Shown here piece by piece: positions 19,579 through 28,919 of a DNA stretch of 62,901 nucleotides. The notes under the pieces are model-generated. The model had not been told where the DNA came from. It saw only the letters and a list, made by a program, of their open reading frames with translations, and ran no database searches. Each line of letters begins with the position of its first letter. Within the stretch, counting starts at the first letter, position 1. The position numbers were made by a program, and so were the translations under genes. Source of the stretch: Candidatus Humimicrobium oleiphilum (GTDB lineage Bacteria > Actinomycetota > Humimicrobiia > Humimicrobiales > Humimicrobiaceae); NCBI GenBank assembly GCA_002304935.1, contig DBPS01000051.1:25861-88761 (forward strand). Reading direction: 5' to 3'.

Positions 19579-20844
19579 ATGCGGATAGAAGTGGTGGCAT
19601 TTGTTTTAAGTGGCGGGAAAGGCGAGAGGCTTTTGCCTCTGACAAAAGACAGGGTTAAACCTGCCATGCCTTTTGGTGGAAGTTACAGGGTAATAGACTT
19701 TGTCTTAAGTAATCTTATTCATTCCAGAATAAGAAAAATATATATTCTTACGCAGTACGAACCACGTTCTCTGGAAAAACATATTTTTGAAGGATGGACT
19801 CCTATTTTCGGTATAGGCCGTTATAGCTTTATAAGAATGCTTCCTCCGAAGCAGGGCTCAGACAGTGGCTGGTATAATGGAACAGCAGATGCAGTTAATC
19901 AGAACAAAAGTTATGCATGGGAAAATAAACCGGATATTATAGACATCTTTAGTGCAGATCATATCTATATTATGGATATTTCGATTATGAACGATTTCCA
20001 CTATGACAAGAACGCCGATCTTACGATTTCCGCACTTCCCGTGAAATGTGAAACTGCTTCAAAAAAGTACGGCGTACTGGTAGTAAATGATGACTGGGAA
20101 CTTATCGGTTTTGAGGAAAAGCCTGAAAATCCTACTCCCATGCCGGGTTCAAATGACTATTGCCTTGCATCAATGGGAAACTATGCTTTTAATCCTCAGG
20201 TTCTCATAGAAGAACTGGTTATTGACCAGCATAAAGAAACACAAAGAGATAAGAGCATAATATTGCAGAATCCTGACAGATATTCTTCACATGATTTCGG
20301 TTTTGATGTTATTCCGGCAATGCTTAAGAGAGGAAGAAAAATATATGTATACAACTTTAATGAAAATTATATCATAAGTACTAATAAGCATGAAAAATCT
20401 TATTGGAGGGATATCGGTGATCTTGATGAGTTTTATCAGGCAAATATGGACTTGCTTAAAGATGAAAAAGATGTCAATCTTCATAATGAAAGATGGGAGA
20501 TATTCACGAGGTCGTCATGCCTGAGATCGCCATCAATAAACGGAAGGTCCATTATTTCAAAATCCATCATTTCCAATGGATGTGAAATTAATAAATCTGA
20601 AATCGACAACTCTATTCTGTCATATCATATTGAAGTTTCAGAAAATACAAAGATCACAGGGTCATTTTTAATGGGTTATAATCATATAGGCAAAAATGTG
20701 AAAATCAAAAATGCAATAATTGATACATTTACTTATGTTCCTGACAATACCAGGGTCGGTTATGACATTGAAGAAGACCTTAAAAGAAAACTTACCATAT
20801 CAAACAATGGTGTTGTAATAGTCCCGAGAAGATTTAAATTCTAA
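19579..20844 (+). CDS. glgC: Glucose-1-phosphate adenylyltransferase GlgC
   Basis: Makes ADP-glucose from glucose-1-phosphate and ATP, the committed step of bacterial glycogen synthesis. The nucleotidyltransferase loop GGKGERLLPLTKDRVKPA starts near residue 12. RVIDFVLSNLIHS, GTADAVNQN and FSADHIYIMD follow, and the last 100 or so residues form the left-handed beta-helix (NGCEINKSEIDNSIL). At 421 residues it is full length, so allosteric control is expected, though the effector cannot be told. It is separated from malQ by 235 bases and probably has its own promoter. Confidence 0.97.
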   Translation: MRIEVVAFVLSGGKGERLLPLTKDRVKPAMPFGGSYRVIDFVLSNLIHSRIRKIYILTQYEPRSLEKHIFEGWTPIFGIGRYSFIRMLPPKQGSDSGWYNGTADAVNQNKSYAWENKPDIIDIFSADHIYIMDISIMNDFHYDKNADLTISALPVKCETASKKYGVLVVNDDWELIGFEEKPENPTPMPGSNDYCLASMGNYAFNPQVLIEELVIDQHKETQRDKSIILQNPDRYSSHDFGFDVIPAMLKRGRKIYVYNFNENYIISTNKHEKSYWRDIGDLDEFYQANMDLLKDEKDVNLHNERWEIFTRSSCLRSPSINGRSIISKSIISNGCEINKSEIDNSILSYHIEVSENTKITGSFLMGYNHIGKNVKIKNAIIDTFTYVPDNTRVGYDIEEDLKRKLTISNNGVVIVPRRFKF

Positions 20845-20979
20845 AATAGTATATTATAAATTATCCATTTAAACGTCATCCGGAAAGTTGCAGTATCGGA
20901 ATTTTACTTTTTTTAATTAAAATAGTTTAAAATCTAATATAACAATTGTAATTAGTAATGAAAGATAAGAGGAAAATAA

Positions 20980-22137
20980 TTGAAGACAGACAAACCGGAC
21001 GATGAAAATAAGACGATAAATAAATCTATTGTAAAATTTGCCTCAGTCGAGTTTGACAAAATAGATCCTGATGCAACCCTGCCTGCAAAATTTGACAGAC
21101 TTTTAAAGACCACTGATTTGAAAAAAGTTGTCGGAGATAAAGTGGTGGCATTAAAGATGCACATGGGCAGAGGAATCGGTTACACAACAATACACCCTCT
21201 TTTCATAAAAATACTGATCAGGCATATAAAAGAAGCAGGTGGCAGGGTTTTTATAACAGATGTAGGCCCCAGTTTCAGCAGCGGCGGTTTTAACGACCTT
21301 ACTTCTAGAGACAGAGGATATTCTGAAGATGTTCTGGGAGCTCCGATATATCCGGTATCGGGAGTATTTGATAAATATTATTATTCAAAAAAAGTAGATT
21401 TTAAAAATCTTGATGAGATACAGATCGCCGGCCACATACATGATGCTGAAGTCATGATAGATCTCTCCCATTTTAAAGGTCACGGAATAAGCAGCTACGG
21501 AGGTGCCTTAAAGAATATCGCAATGGGCTGTGTGACTGCAAAAACAAGAGGAGACATGCACAGTCTTCATTCTGGCGGCAGCGGTATTGTATGGGATGAG
21601 AATCTTTGTGACCATTGCAATAAATGCGTGGATGAATGCAGATATAAAGCAAACTTTTTCAATGATGAAAACAAATACGAAGTAATTATTCATGACTGCA
21701 CTTATTGCCAGCATTGCATCGAAATTTGTCCGAATTCTGCACTTTCCCTTGAATCCAGAAATTATCTTGATTTCCAGGAAGGAATGGTGATTGCAACAGA
21801 AGAAGTTCTGAAAACTTTCAATCCGGGAAATGTTTACTATATAAATATTCTTTTAAGCATAACTTTTATATGTGACTGCTGGGGAATGTCGGCATCTTCT
21901 GTTGTCCCTGACATAGGTATCCTTGCATCAGATGACATTGTCGCAATTGAAAAAGCTTCACTTGATCTTATAACTCCGGAAAACTTTAATCCCAAATCTC
22001 TGCCAAAAGACAAGGCTCTCAGGGAAGGAAGGCATCTTTTTGAACAGATTTGGGGAAAAGATCCTTATACACAGGTAGAAATAGCTGCAAGGCGCGGTCT
22101 CGGCAAGCCTGATTATATTATTGAAGAAATTAAATAA
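20980..22137 (+). CDS. DUF362 protein with internal 2[4Fe-4S] domain
   Basis: A 385-residue DUF362-family protein (KMHMGRGIGYTTIHP, IDLSHFKGHGISSYGGALKNIAMGC). Ferredoxin motifs lie in the middle (about residues 207-250): CDHCNKCVDEC and CTYCQHCIEICP. About 130 further residues follow, with family motifs such as CDCWGM. This layout differs from the other DUF362 protein in the window, where the cysteines are at the C-terminus. The start is TTG at 20980 with AGAGGA upstream. The reaction is unknown; ferredoxin-linked redox chemistry is likely. Confidence 0.88.
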   Translation: MKTDKPDDENKTINKSIVKFASVEFDKIDPDATLPAKFDRLLKTTDLKKVVGDKVVALKMHMGRGIGYTTIHPLFIKILIRHIKEAGGRVFITDVGPSFSSGGFNDLTSRDRGYSEDVLGAPIYPVSGVFDKYYYSKKVDFKNLDEIQIAGHIHDAEVMIDLSHFKGHGISSYGGALKNIAMGCVTAKTRGDMHSLHSGGSGIVWDENLCDHCNKCVDECRYKANFFNDENKYEVIIHDCTYCQHCIEICPNSALSLESRNYLDFQEGMVIATEEVLKTFNPGNVYYINILLSITFICDCWGMSASSVVPDIGILASDDIVAIEKASLDLITPENFNPKSLPKDKALREGRHLFEQIWGKDPYTQVEIAARRGLGKPDYIIEEIK

Positions 22138-22162
22138 GCAAGAAACAGAATAGGGGGAATAT

Positions 22163-22381
22163 ATGTCTGTTATAAAAGAATCCTATCCCATTGTAGGCAT
22201 GGAATGTGCAAGTTGTGTAAAAAAAATTGAAGATATCCTGAAAAAAACGAAAGGCGTGATTTCAGCCAGTGCCAATCTGGCTTCGGAAAAAGTGACGGTT
22301 GAATTTGATGAAGAAACTATTAATAAAAAAGAACTAGCAGATATCCTTTCCAGAATAGGATACGACATGATTGTTGAATAA
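22163..22381 (+). CDS. copZ: Copper chaperone CopZ-like HMA domain protein
   Basis: A 72-residue heavy-metal-associated domain with the metal-binding motif GMECASC near residue 12, preceded by a GGGGG Shine-Dalgarno sequence. It would pass Cu(I) to the adjacent P-type ATPase. It is in the same reading frame as copA, with a 66-base spacer holding several stop codons. copA itself has no HMA domain, so this small protein probably supplies that function in trans. Confidence 0.92.
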   Translation: MSVIKESYPIVGMECASCVKKIEDILKKTKGVISASANLASEKVTVEFDEETINKKELADILSRIGYDMIVE

Positions 22382-22447
22382 AAGTAATTTAATATTTAAA
22401 AACAGTAATGATTAAAATAAATAAGGTTAAAATAAAACAGGATCTTT

Positions 22448-24496
22448 ATGGCAGAGCAGGCAAAACTTACAATTGAACAGAAAAAAGAGCTTATAGAAAA
22501 GAAGAAGTCAGAAATATTGCTGAGAAAGCTGATAGCCGGTATTATTCTTTCAGTAATTATTTTGACTGGATCTATGGAAATCCTGCCTGGATTCGGTTTT
22601 ATTGCAGAACGATACAGATTCCTTATACTTTTATTTTTAACCATACCGGTACAATTCTGGGTAGGCTTGCAGTTTTTTAAAGGGCTTACGGTATTATTCA
22701 GATATAAAACAGCCGATATGAATACCCTTGTAATAATCGGGACTCTTGCTGCTTTTGCTTATAGTACCATTGTAGCTGTATTTTCTTTTTTCCCTGGCAT
22801 TTTTTCAAAAATGGGTCTTGAGAAAATAATATATTTTGATTCTTCTGCAATAATAATAACCCTCATACTTCTTGGCAGATTCTTTGAGGCAAAAGCAAAA
22901 GGCAGAGCCTCTGATGCAATAAAAAAATTATTAAGGCTTAAACCCTCAAAAGCAGTAGTCCTGCATGATGGTATGGAAATCGAAAAAGATATAGATGATG
23001 TTAAAGTCGGAGATATTATAATAGTAAGACCCGGTGACAAAATAGCGGTTGACGGAGTAGTTGTCGAAGGAATGTCAGATATTGATGAATCCATGGTCAC
23101 AGGGGAATCCCTGCCTGTTGAAAGAAGAAAAGACGATCCGGTAATAGGAGCTACCATTAATATTTCAGGAACTTTCAAATTCAGAGCTACAAAAGTCGGA
23201 AAGGATACTTTCCTAAGCCAGATTATAAAAATGGTTGAGGAAGCCCAGGGTTCAAAAGCTCCGATACAGAAACTTGCAGATATTGTAGCAAGTTATTTTG
23301 TTCCGGTTGTCATAGGAATAGCCTTTCTTTCTTTTATACTCTGGATGATCTTCGGGGACAATCATTCTTTTTCATTTGCAATCATAAGATTTGTCTCGGT
23401 TTTAGTGATTGCCTGCCCCTGCGCGCTTGGGCTTGCGACTCCGACTGCAATTATTGTCGGTACAGGAAAAGGAGCAGAAAGCGGTATTTTGATAAGAGAT
23501 GCCCAAAGCCTGGAAGCTGCATATAAATTAAATACGATTGTTTTTGACAAAACAGGGACTTTGACAAAAGGAGAGCCGGTAGTTACTGATATTATTGTCA
23601 TAAAAAATAAAATTATTTCAAATGAAAATGAATTGCTTTTCTATGCAGCATCTGCTGAACTGAGATCCGAGCATCCGCTAGGCAAGGCTATTGTTAAAAA
23701 AGCAATAGAGCAGAACATAAAATTAACTGAACCTGAAAAATTCAAGGCGATAAGCGGAAAAGGAATAAAAGCAGAGGTCAAGGGTTTTGAAATAAATAAG
23801 GGTAATTATGGTTTTATGAAAGAACTGGGTGTAGATATAGAAGCAAGTAAAAATGATATTGTAAATCTTGGCAGGCAGGGAAAGACCCCTGTGATTTTAT
23901 CTATCAATCAACAGGCTGCAGGAATAATTGCCGTAGCAGACGAACTTAAAGAAAATGCTGCAGGAATTGTTTCTTCTTTAAAAAAGCTTGGCCTTAAAGT
24001 AATAATGCTTACAGGAGATAATAAAAATACAGCAGAATACATTGCCGGGCTTGCAGGGGTAGACGATATAATGGCCGAAGTCCTTCCGGGAGATAAAGCA
24101 GACAAAATAAAAGAGCTTCAGAAGTCCGGCAATATGGTGGCAATGGTCGGGGATGGAATAAATGACGCACCTGCACTTGCCCAGGCAGATATAGGCATAG
24201 CTCTTGGTACCGGAACTGATATAGCGCTTGAAGCCGGTTCGGTTGCACTGATAAGCGGAGATCTGAGCGGAGTATTAAAAACAATAAAATTATCAAGAAA
24301 CACTATAAGAATTGTAAAGCAGAATCTGTTCTGGGCTTTTATATATAATATAATTTTGATTCCCATTGCTGCAGGTGCATTTTACCCTGCATTCGGAATT
24401 CTTATTAATCCGATGTTTGGAGCAGCAGCCATGGCTTTCAGCAGCATATCAGTTATATCCAATTCGCTGAGGCTCAGGCTGTTTAGATTAAATTAA
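22448..24496 (+). CDS. copA: Copper-exporting P1B-type ATPase CopA
   Basis: A 682-residue membrane ATPase that exports Cu(I). The intramembrane CPC motif is at 323-325 (IACPCALGLATPTA). The phosphorylated aspartate is D367 in DKTGTLTKGEP. The nucleotide-domain SEHPLGKAI and the GDGINDAPALAQADIG hinge are present. The CPC type and the C-terminal YN...MxxSS pattern (NPMFGAAAMAFSSISV) fit copper or silver. The N-terminal HMA domain usual in CopA is missing and is encoded by the gene just upstream. CAGGA precedes the ATG. Confidence 0.95.
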   Translation: MAEQAKLTIEQKKELIEKKKSEILLRKLIAGIILSVIILTGSMEILPGFGFIAERYRFLILLFLTIPVQFWVGLQFFKGLTVLFRYKTADMNTLVIIGTLAAFAYSTIVAVFSFFPGIFSKMGLEKIIYFDSSAIIITLILLGRFFEAKAKGRASDAIKKLLRLKPSKAVVLHDGMEIEKDIDDVKVGDIIIVRPGDKIAVDGVVVEGMSDIDESMVTGESLPVERRKDDPVIGATINISGTFKFRATKVGKDTFLSQIIKMVEEAQGSKAPIQKLADIVASYFVPVVIGIAFLSFILWMIFGDNHSFSFAIIRFVSVLVIACPCALGLATPTAIIVGTGKGAESGILIRDAQSLEAAYKLNTIVFDKTGTLTKGEPVVTDIIVIKNKIISNENELLFYAASAELRSEHPLGKAIVKKAIEQNIKLTEPEKFKAISGKGIKAEVKGFEINKGNYGFMKELGVDIEASKNDIVNLGRQGKTPVILSINQQAAGIIAVADELKENAAGIVSSLKKLGLKVIMLTGDNKNTAEYIAGLAGVDDIMAEVLPGDKADKIKELQKSGNMVAMVGDGINDAPALAQADIGIALGTGTDIALEAGSVALISGDLSGVLKTIKLSRNTIRIVKQNLFWAFIYNIILIPIAAGAFYPAFGILINPMFGAAAMAFSSISVISNSLRLRLFRLN

Positions 24497-24507
24497 AGAG
24501 AATAAAG

Positions 24508-25110
24508 ATGAATAATAAAAAAATAAATATACTTACAATCTATGGAAGCCCTAGAAAAAATGGTAATACCGATGAATTGTTAAAAAATTTTGAAAAAGGT
24601 GTTTATGAAAATAACAGCCTGGACAATAGTAATTTGAAAATTGAAAGTCTTTTTGTCAGAAATATGAATTTTTCTCCATGTATAGAATGCAGGCATTGCT
24701 CTATAGATGGAGAGTGCTCACGCAGAGATGATATGCAGCAGGCATATTTAAAATTAACAGAAGCAGATTTTATTGCTATAGGTTCTCCTATCTTTTTTGT
24801 GTCTGTTCCAGCTCAGCTAAAATCATTTATAGACAGATGCCAGAGATTCTGGAGCCTTAAATATGAGCTTAATAAAAAAATAATAACAAAAGAAAGGGAA
24901 GGGATTTTTATTTCAGCTGCGGGAGCAGAAAATATTAATATTTTTGATTGTGCAGAAAAAGTGATAAAAGAATTTTTTAATGTACTTTATGTAAAATATG
25001 AAAAGAATTTTTTTTATAATAAAATCGATCAAAAAGGTGATATTTTAAAGAAACCCGGAGCCTTAAAAGAAGTCTTTGAATATGGGAAAAATCTTAAAAT
25101 ACAAATTTAA
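24508..25110 (+). CDS. Flavodoxin-like NAD(P)H-dependent FMN reductase family protein
   Basis: A 200-residue flavodoxin fold. The FMN phosphate loop is YGSPRKNGNTDELL near residue 11. A cysteine segment CIECRHCSIDGEC (near residues 58-70) is shared with the iron-sulfur flavoprotein and NADPH-dependent FMN reductase groups. GSPIFFVSVPAQLKSFIDR is the second family motif. It starts 11 bases after copA. Four cysteines raise the possibility of an Fe-S cluster, but spacing alone does not prove it. The substrate is unknown. Confidence 0.85.
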   Translation: MNNKKINILTIYGSPRKNGNTDELLKNFEKGVYENNSLDNSNLKIESLFVRNMNFSPCIECRHCSIDGECSRRDDMQQAYLKLTEADFIAIGSPIFFVSVPAQLKSFIDRCQRFWSLKYELNKKIITKEREGIFISAAGAENINIFDCAEKVIKEFFNVLYVKYEKNFFYNKIDQKGDILKKPGALKEVFEYGKNLKIQI

Positions 25111-25144
25111 CATAAGAATACATTTTTTTACCGGAGGGGGTAAA

Positions 25145-25840
25145 TTGACTAAAAAGAATTTTTTAAAATATTGCGGATTATTATTTGTATTATTGCTAAT
25201 TATGACTAGTTTGTTCATTTCAGCCGGTTGCTGCTCAATGCTTCTTCCTGCAAGGGGCACTTCCAGCCAGGAAGATGTACAGTCGGCAATAATTTCTGAA
25301 GACAGCCAGGAAGGTTCAACAACTTCGGGAGAAATTGCAGATGATACGACTGCAACCTCAAAGGCTCCTGATGAAGAACAAAAAGAGGATGCAGAAAATA
25401 GCAATGATGAACCCATGGATTATATTAACAATTTCAGCCTGGATAATCTTAGCGGAGAAAAAATATCATTGTCAGATTTTGCAGGAAAAATAGTTGTCCT
25501 TAATTTCTGGGCAACATGGTGCCCTCCCTGTAAGGCAGAGATACCTGATTTTATAGAGGTATATAATGAATATAAAGATCAGGGAATAGCTTTTCTGGGT
25601 ATTTCTCTTGACGATGACTTAAATGCCCTCAAGCAATTTGTTTTTGATAATAATATAAGCTATCCGATACTGATAGATAATCAGATTGCAAATGTATCCG
25701 GAAACTGGGGTATAAGTGCAATACCAACAACTTTTTTTATTGATAAGAACGGGGAGATAATCGACAAGCGGATAGGCCAGATTCCCAAGCAGGAACTTGT
25801 TTCAGTGCTAAAAGGACTTCTGGCCAGAAACAAGGCCTGA
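25145..25840 (+). CDS. TlpA/ResA-like thioredoxin-fold membrane-anchored protein
   Basis: An extracytoplasmic thiol-disulfide oxidoreductase. The frame opens at 25076, but GGAGGGGG directly before the TTG at 25145 fixes the start. It gives 231 residues with a positively charged N-terminus and a hydrophobic segment ending ...FISAGCC, a possible although imperfect lipobox. An acidic, Ser/Thr-rich linker runs to about residue 95. Then comes the AhpC/TlpA-type domain with active site WCPPC (C126, C129) and the cis-proline loop IPTTFF. It may reduce cytochrome or metal-binding cysteines outside the membrane. Lgt, encoded next, would lipidate it if the lipobox is real. Confidence 0.9.
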   Translation: MTKKNFLKYCGLLFVLLLIMTSLFISAGCCSMLLPARGTSSQEDVQSAIISEDSQEGSTTSGEIADDTTATSKAPDEEQKEDAENSNDEPMDYINNFSLDNLSGEKISLSDFAGKIVVLNFWATWCPPCKAEIPDFIEVYNEYKDQGIAFLGISLDDDLNALKQFVFDNNISYPILIDNQIANVSGNWGISAIPTTFFIDKNGEIIDKRIGQIPKQELVSVLKGLLARNKA

Positions 25841-25977
25841 AATCCTGATTTTTGATTTATATCTTTTTTTATAATGTCTAAGGTTTGTGCATTTTATATT
25901 AAATAATTTGAAAAAATACAAAAATAAAAAGATAATGTTTGTTTAAATTATTTTTTTCGGTAATCAAGGAGGTTGTT

Positions 25978-26799
25978 TTGGTAGTAGATCCTGTTGCATT
26001 CAGATTATTTGGTTTGGAAATAAGATGGTACGGTATCCTGATAGCTTTTGGGCTGATACTGGCAATTATTATTTCATATCTTATTGCAAGATACAGAAGA
26101 TTTAAAGCAGATGAAATTCTGAATTTTGCTCCTTTTGCAATAATTGCCGGAGTAATCGGTGCAAGACTTCTTCATGTTGTTGTCAATTGGTCTTATTATT
26201 CAAAAAACCTTTCAAGCATATTTGCGTTCAGGCAGGGCGGTCTTGCAATACAGGGTGTAGTGATAGGTGGATTCATTGCCCTCATAATATTTGCAAGGAT
26301 AAGGAAAATAGATTTCTGGGGTTTTGCCGACTGTATAGCTCCTTCTCTTGCACTTGCACAAGCTATAGGAAGATGGGGTAATTTCTTTAATCAGGAAGCA
26401 TATGGAAAACCCACCGATGCCAGAATAGGTATTTTTATATCTCCTGAAAACAGATTAAGGGGATATGAAAGTTTTGATTATTTTCATCCTACTTTTCTGT
26501 ATGAGTCCATAGCAAATATCCTTCTTTTTGTAATACTTATTGTTTTGCATGTAATATTCAGGAAGAAAGAAAACAAAGTGCCGAACGGGATTATTTTTAA
26601 TCTTTACCTGATCATATATTCTCTTTACAGAATATTTATTGAATATTACAGAATAGACAGTTCCATGCTGGGTTCCGTAAAAGTTGTTTATATTATCAGT
26701 GGATTAACAATAATTGCTGCTTTTATTATACTTAATGTGATTGTAAACAGATTTATTGCAAGAAAAAAGGCAGAATCTGAAAATACAGAAGAAAAATAA
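25978..26799 (+). CDS. lgt: Prolipoprotein diacylglyceryl transferase Lgt
   Basis: A membrane enzyme that moves diacylglycerol from phosphatidylglycerol to the lipobox cysteine of prolipoproteins. The family signature GRWGNFFNQEAYG is present at about residue 132, and HPTFLYES is near residue 170. The frame opens at 25939, but AGGAGG at 25967-25972 points to the TTG at 25978 (273 residues, starting MVVDPVAFRLFG, like other Lgt proteins). About seven hydrophobic helices are visible. It follows the TlpA-like gene by 137 bases. Confidence 0.96.
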   Translation: MVVDPVAFRLFGLEIRWYGILIAFGLILAIIISYLIARYRRFKADEILNFAPFAIIAGVIGARLLHVVVNWSYYSKNLSSIFAFRQGGLAIQGVVIGGFIALIIFARIRKIDFWGFADCIAPSLALAQAIGRWGNFFNQEAYGKPTDARIGIFISPENRLRGYESFDYFHPTFLYESIANILLFVILIVLHVIFRKKENKVPNGIIFNLYLIIYSLYRIFIEYYRIDSSMLGSVKVVYIISGLTIIAAFIILNVIVNRFIARKKAESENTEEK

Positions 26800-26862
26800 A
26801 ATAAATACATTTTTAGCATTTATTGATTAAATATATAAATAATCAGATAAGTCTTTTATTTA

Positions 26863-27423
26863 TCATCTGATGCTGTACCTGCAGCCGCAATAGCTTTGTC
26901 TGTAAAAATCAAATTGTACGGAGATTGTATTTGCAATTTTAAAGCCATTATTTTTTTTAAAATCTGATTCATAATAGCTGATACCATATTTATCAGCTGA
27001 TTCGATGCCAATGGCATTTATTATTCTGTGGTTTTTATGAGGACTCAGTGTCAAAGTAGTTGCAAAATAATCAAATCCTGATTCTTTTGCACAAGCTGCA
27101 GTTTTTCCAAGTCTTAAACTGAAGCATATCTCACATCTCCTTCCGCCCTCTGGCTCATTTTCAAAACCTTTAATCATTTCTTCAAAAACAGATGTTTCGC
27201 AATCTATGATGACAAGCCTGATTTTTTTTATATCTGAATAATTTTTTAAATCTTCCAGCCGTTTTTCATATTCTTCCTTGGGATAAATATTAGGATTATA
27301 AAACAATAAATCAGTATCAAACTTATCTGACAGGTATTCAATCGGATAGCTGGCACATACAGCGCAGCAAACATGTAAAAGTAATCTTGGTTTTTTTCTT
27401 TTTTGTTTAAAGTCTGTAAACAT
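26863..27423 (-). CDS. queH: Epoxyqueuosine reductase QueH
   Basis: The DUF208-family reductase that turns epoxyqueuosine into queuosine in tRNA. Family cysteines are visible: C19, C20 and C23 in LLHVCCAVCAS, the GGRRCEICFSLRLGKTA segment near residue 95, and CGCRYS at the C-terminus. At 186 residues it is of normal size. It stands alone on the minus strand, convergent with lgt and divergent from hisD, and no other queuosine gene is in the window. The 152-base upstream gap shows no recognisable preQ1 riboswitch. Confidence 0.93.
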   Translation of the reverse strand: MFTDFKQKRKKPRLLLHVCCAVCASYPIEYLSDKFDTDLLFYNPNIYPKEEYEKRLEDLKNYSDIKKIRLVIIDCETSVFEEMIKGFENEPEGGRRCEICFSLRLGKTAACAKESGFDYFATTLTLSPHKNHRIINAIGIESADKYGISYYESDFKKNNGFKIANTISVQFDFYRQSYCGCRYSIR

Positions 27424-27575
27424 TTTTTTAAAAGTATAATTCTATGTTTTTTATTCCAAACTTCTATTATTATAAATGAATATAAGGAATAAAATAATGA
27501 TTGTCTTATTTGTTTATTTTTAATATATTTACACAATAAATTTTAATAAGCAAAAATCTTTTTTTTATTTTAAAA

Positions 27576-28919
27576 ATGAAAAGAAATACATTGAAACCAA
27601 TCAGCATAAGTAATTTAAGCCAGGCACAGAATCTTTTTAAAAGTCATTTTGAAATACCTCCTGAAGTTATGGATTCTGCAGGCAGAATAATTAATGATGT
27701 AATAAAAGGTGGGGAAGAAGAAGCTTTAAAATATTGCAATAAATTTGATAATACGTCTTTTAAAAGTATTGAAGACGCAACTGTTACATTAAGCGAAATA
27801 GAAGATGGCTATAAGTTTATAAAAGACAATAAGCCTGAACTGGTAAAGGCAATTGATAAAAGCTACAGCAATATTTTAAGATTTCATGAAGAACAATTAA
27901 AGCATGAGCCATCAACCTGGTATTTTGAACCTGGACCCGGAAAACGACTGGGACAGATTTCATCGCCTCTTGACAGAGTCTGCGTGTATGTTCCCGGCGG
28001 GCGTTTTGTTTATCCTTCATCAGTTCTTATGACGGTTATTCCTGCCAAAGTTGCAGGTGTAAAAGAAGTAGCTGTATGCACACCTTCAAAAGACGGAGGC
28101 AGGATAAATGAACTTCTTCTTTATATATTCAGATACCTGAATATAAGCGAGGTCTATAAGATAAGCGGAGCACAGGCAGTTGCCTTGATGGCTTATGGCG
28201 GCAGGCATGTAAAAAAAGTATCTAAAATAGTAGGGCCAGGGAATATTTATGTAACAGCAGCAAAAAAATTAGTTTTCGGGAAAGTCGGAATAGACAGTCT
28301 TGCAGGTCCGAGTGAAATAGTGATTATAGCTGACAATACTGCAGATCCTGGATTTACAGCAGCTGATCTCTTATCTCAGGCAGAGCATGATCCGGATGCA
28401 AAAAGCATACTTATAACGGATAGCAGCGAACTTGCGAAAAATACAATAATAAATATTTTCAAGCAGATCGACAGACTTAAAGCCGAACATGGCGAAAGAT
28501 TTAACAGTGACCTGGTTCTAAAATGTATAAATAATAATTGTAAAATAATCTTATGCCGGAATATTGAAATGGCATGCAGCATATCTGATATTATTGCTCC
28601 CGAACATCTGGAAATAATGACAGAAAATCCTTTTAAAACGCTTGAATCAGTTAAAAACGGAGGCTCCATATTTATTGGAAATAATACGCCGGTTGCTGTA
28701 GGGGATTATATCGGAGGGACAAATCATGTTATTCCTACAAGCGGAACATCAGTTTTTTCATCACCTCTTGGCGTATATGACTTTTTTAAGAAAAGTGCAG
28801 TTACTTATTATGATTATAATGCTCTTGAAGAAGAGCATGTTCTGATTGAAGATTTTGCCTATTCCGAAAATCTTCTGGCTCACAGAAATTCAGTAAAGTT
28901 AAGAATCAGGGGAAAATAA
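27576..28919 (+). CDS. hisD: Histidinol dehydrogenase HisD
   Basis: Catalyses the last two oxidations of histidine synthesis, from histidinol to histidine. At 447 residues it contains ASPLDRVCVYVPGG-type (SSPLDRVCVYVPGG), GPGNIYVTAAKKLVFG, GPSEIVIIAD, the SQAEHDPDA zinc-binding stretch, and GGTNHVIPTSG. Its stop overlaps the hisC ATG by one base, so the two are translated together. Other his genes are not in the window. Confidence 0.97.
   Translation: MKRNTLKPISISNLSQAQNLFKSHFEIPPEVMDSAGRIINDVIKGGEEEALKYCNKFDNTSFKSIEDATVTLSEIEDGYKFIKDNKPELVKAIDKSYSNILRFHEEQLKHEPSTWYFEPGPGKRLGQISSPLDRVCVYVPGGRFVYPSSVLMTVIPAKVAGVKEVAVCTPSKDGGRINELLLYIFRYLNISEVYKISGAQAVALMAYGGRHVKKVSKIVGPGNIYVTAAKKLVFGKVGIDSLAGPSEIVIIADNTADPGFTAADLLSQAEHDPDAKSILITDSSELAKNTIINIFKQIDRLKAEHGERFNSDLVLKCINNNCKIILCRNIEMACSISDIIAPEHLEIMTENPFKTLESVKNGGSIFIGNNTPVAVGDYIGGTNHVIPTSGTSVFSSPLGVYDFFKKSAVTYYDYNALEEEHVLIEDFAYSENLLAHRNSVKLRIRGK

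Noticed and set aside
26842..26871. Hairpin ATCAGAT/ATCTGAT as terminator between lgt and queH
   Set aside because: It includes the queH stop region and is not followed by a T run on either strand.
27246..27536. 96-codon minus-strand frame overlapping queH
   Set aside because: It is a shifted frame of queH and AT-rich upstream DNA; queH has all family cysteines.
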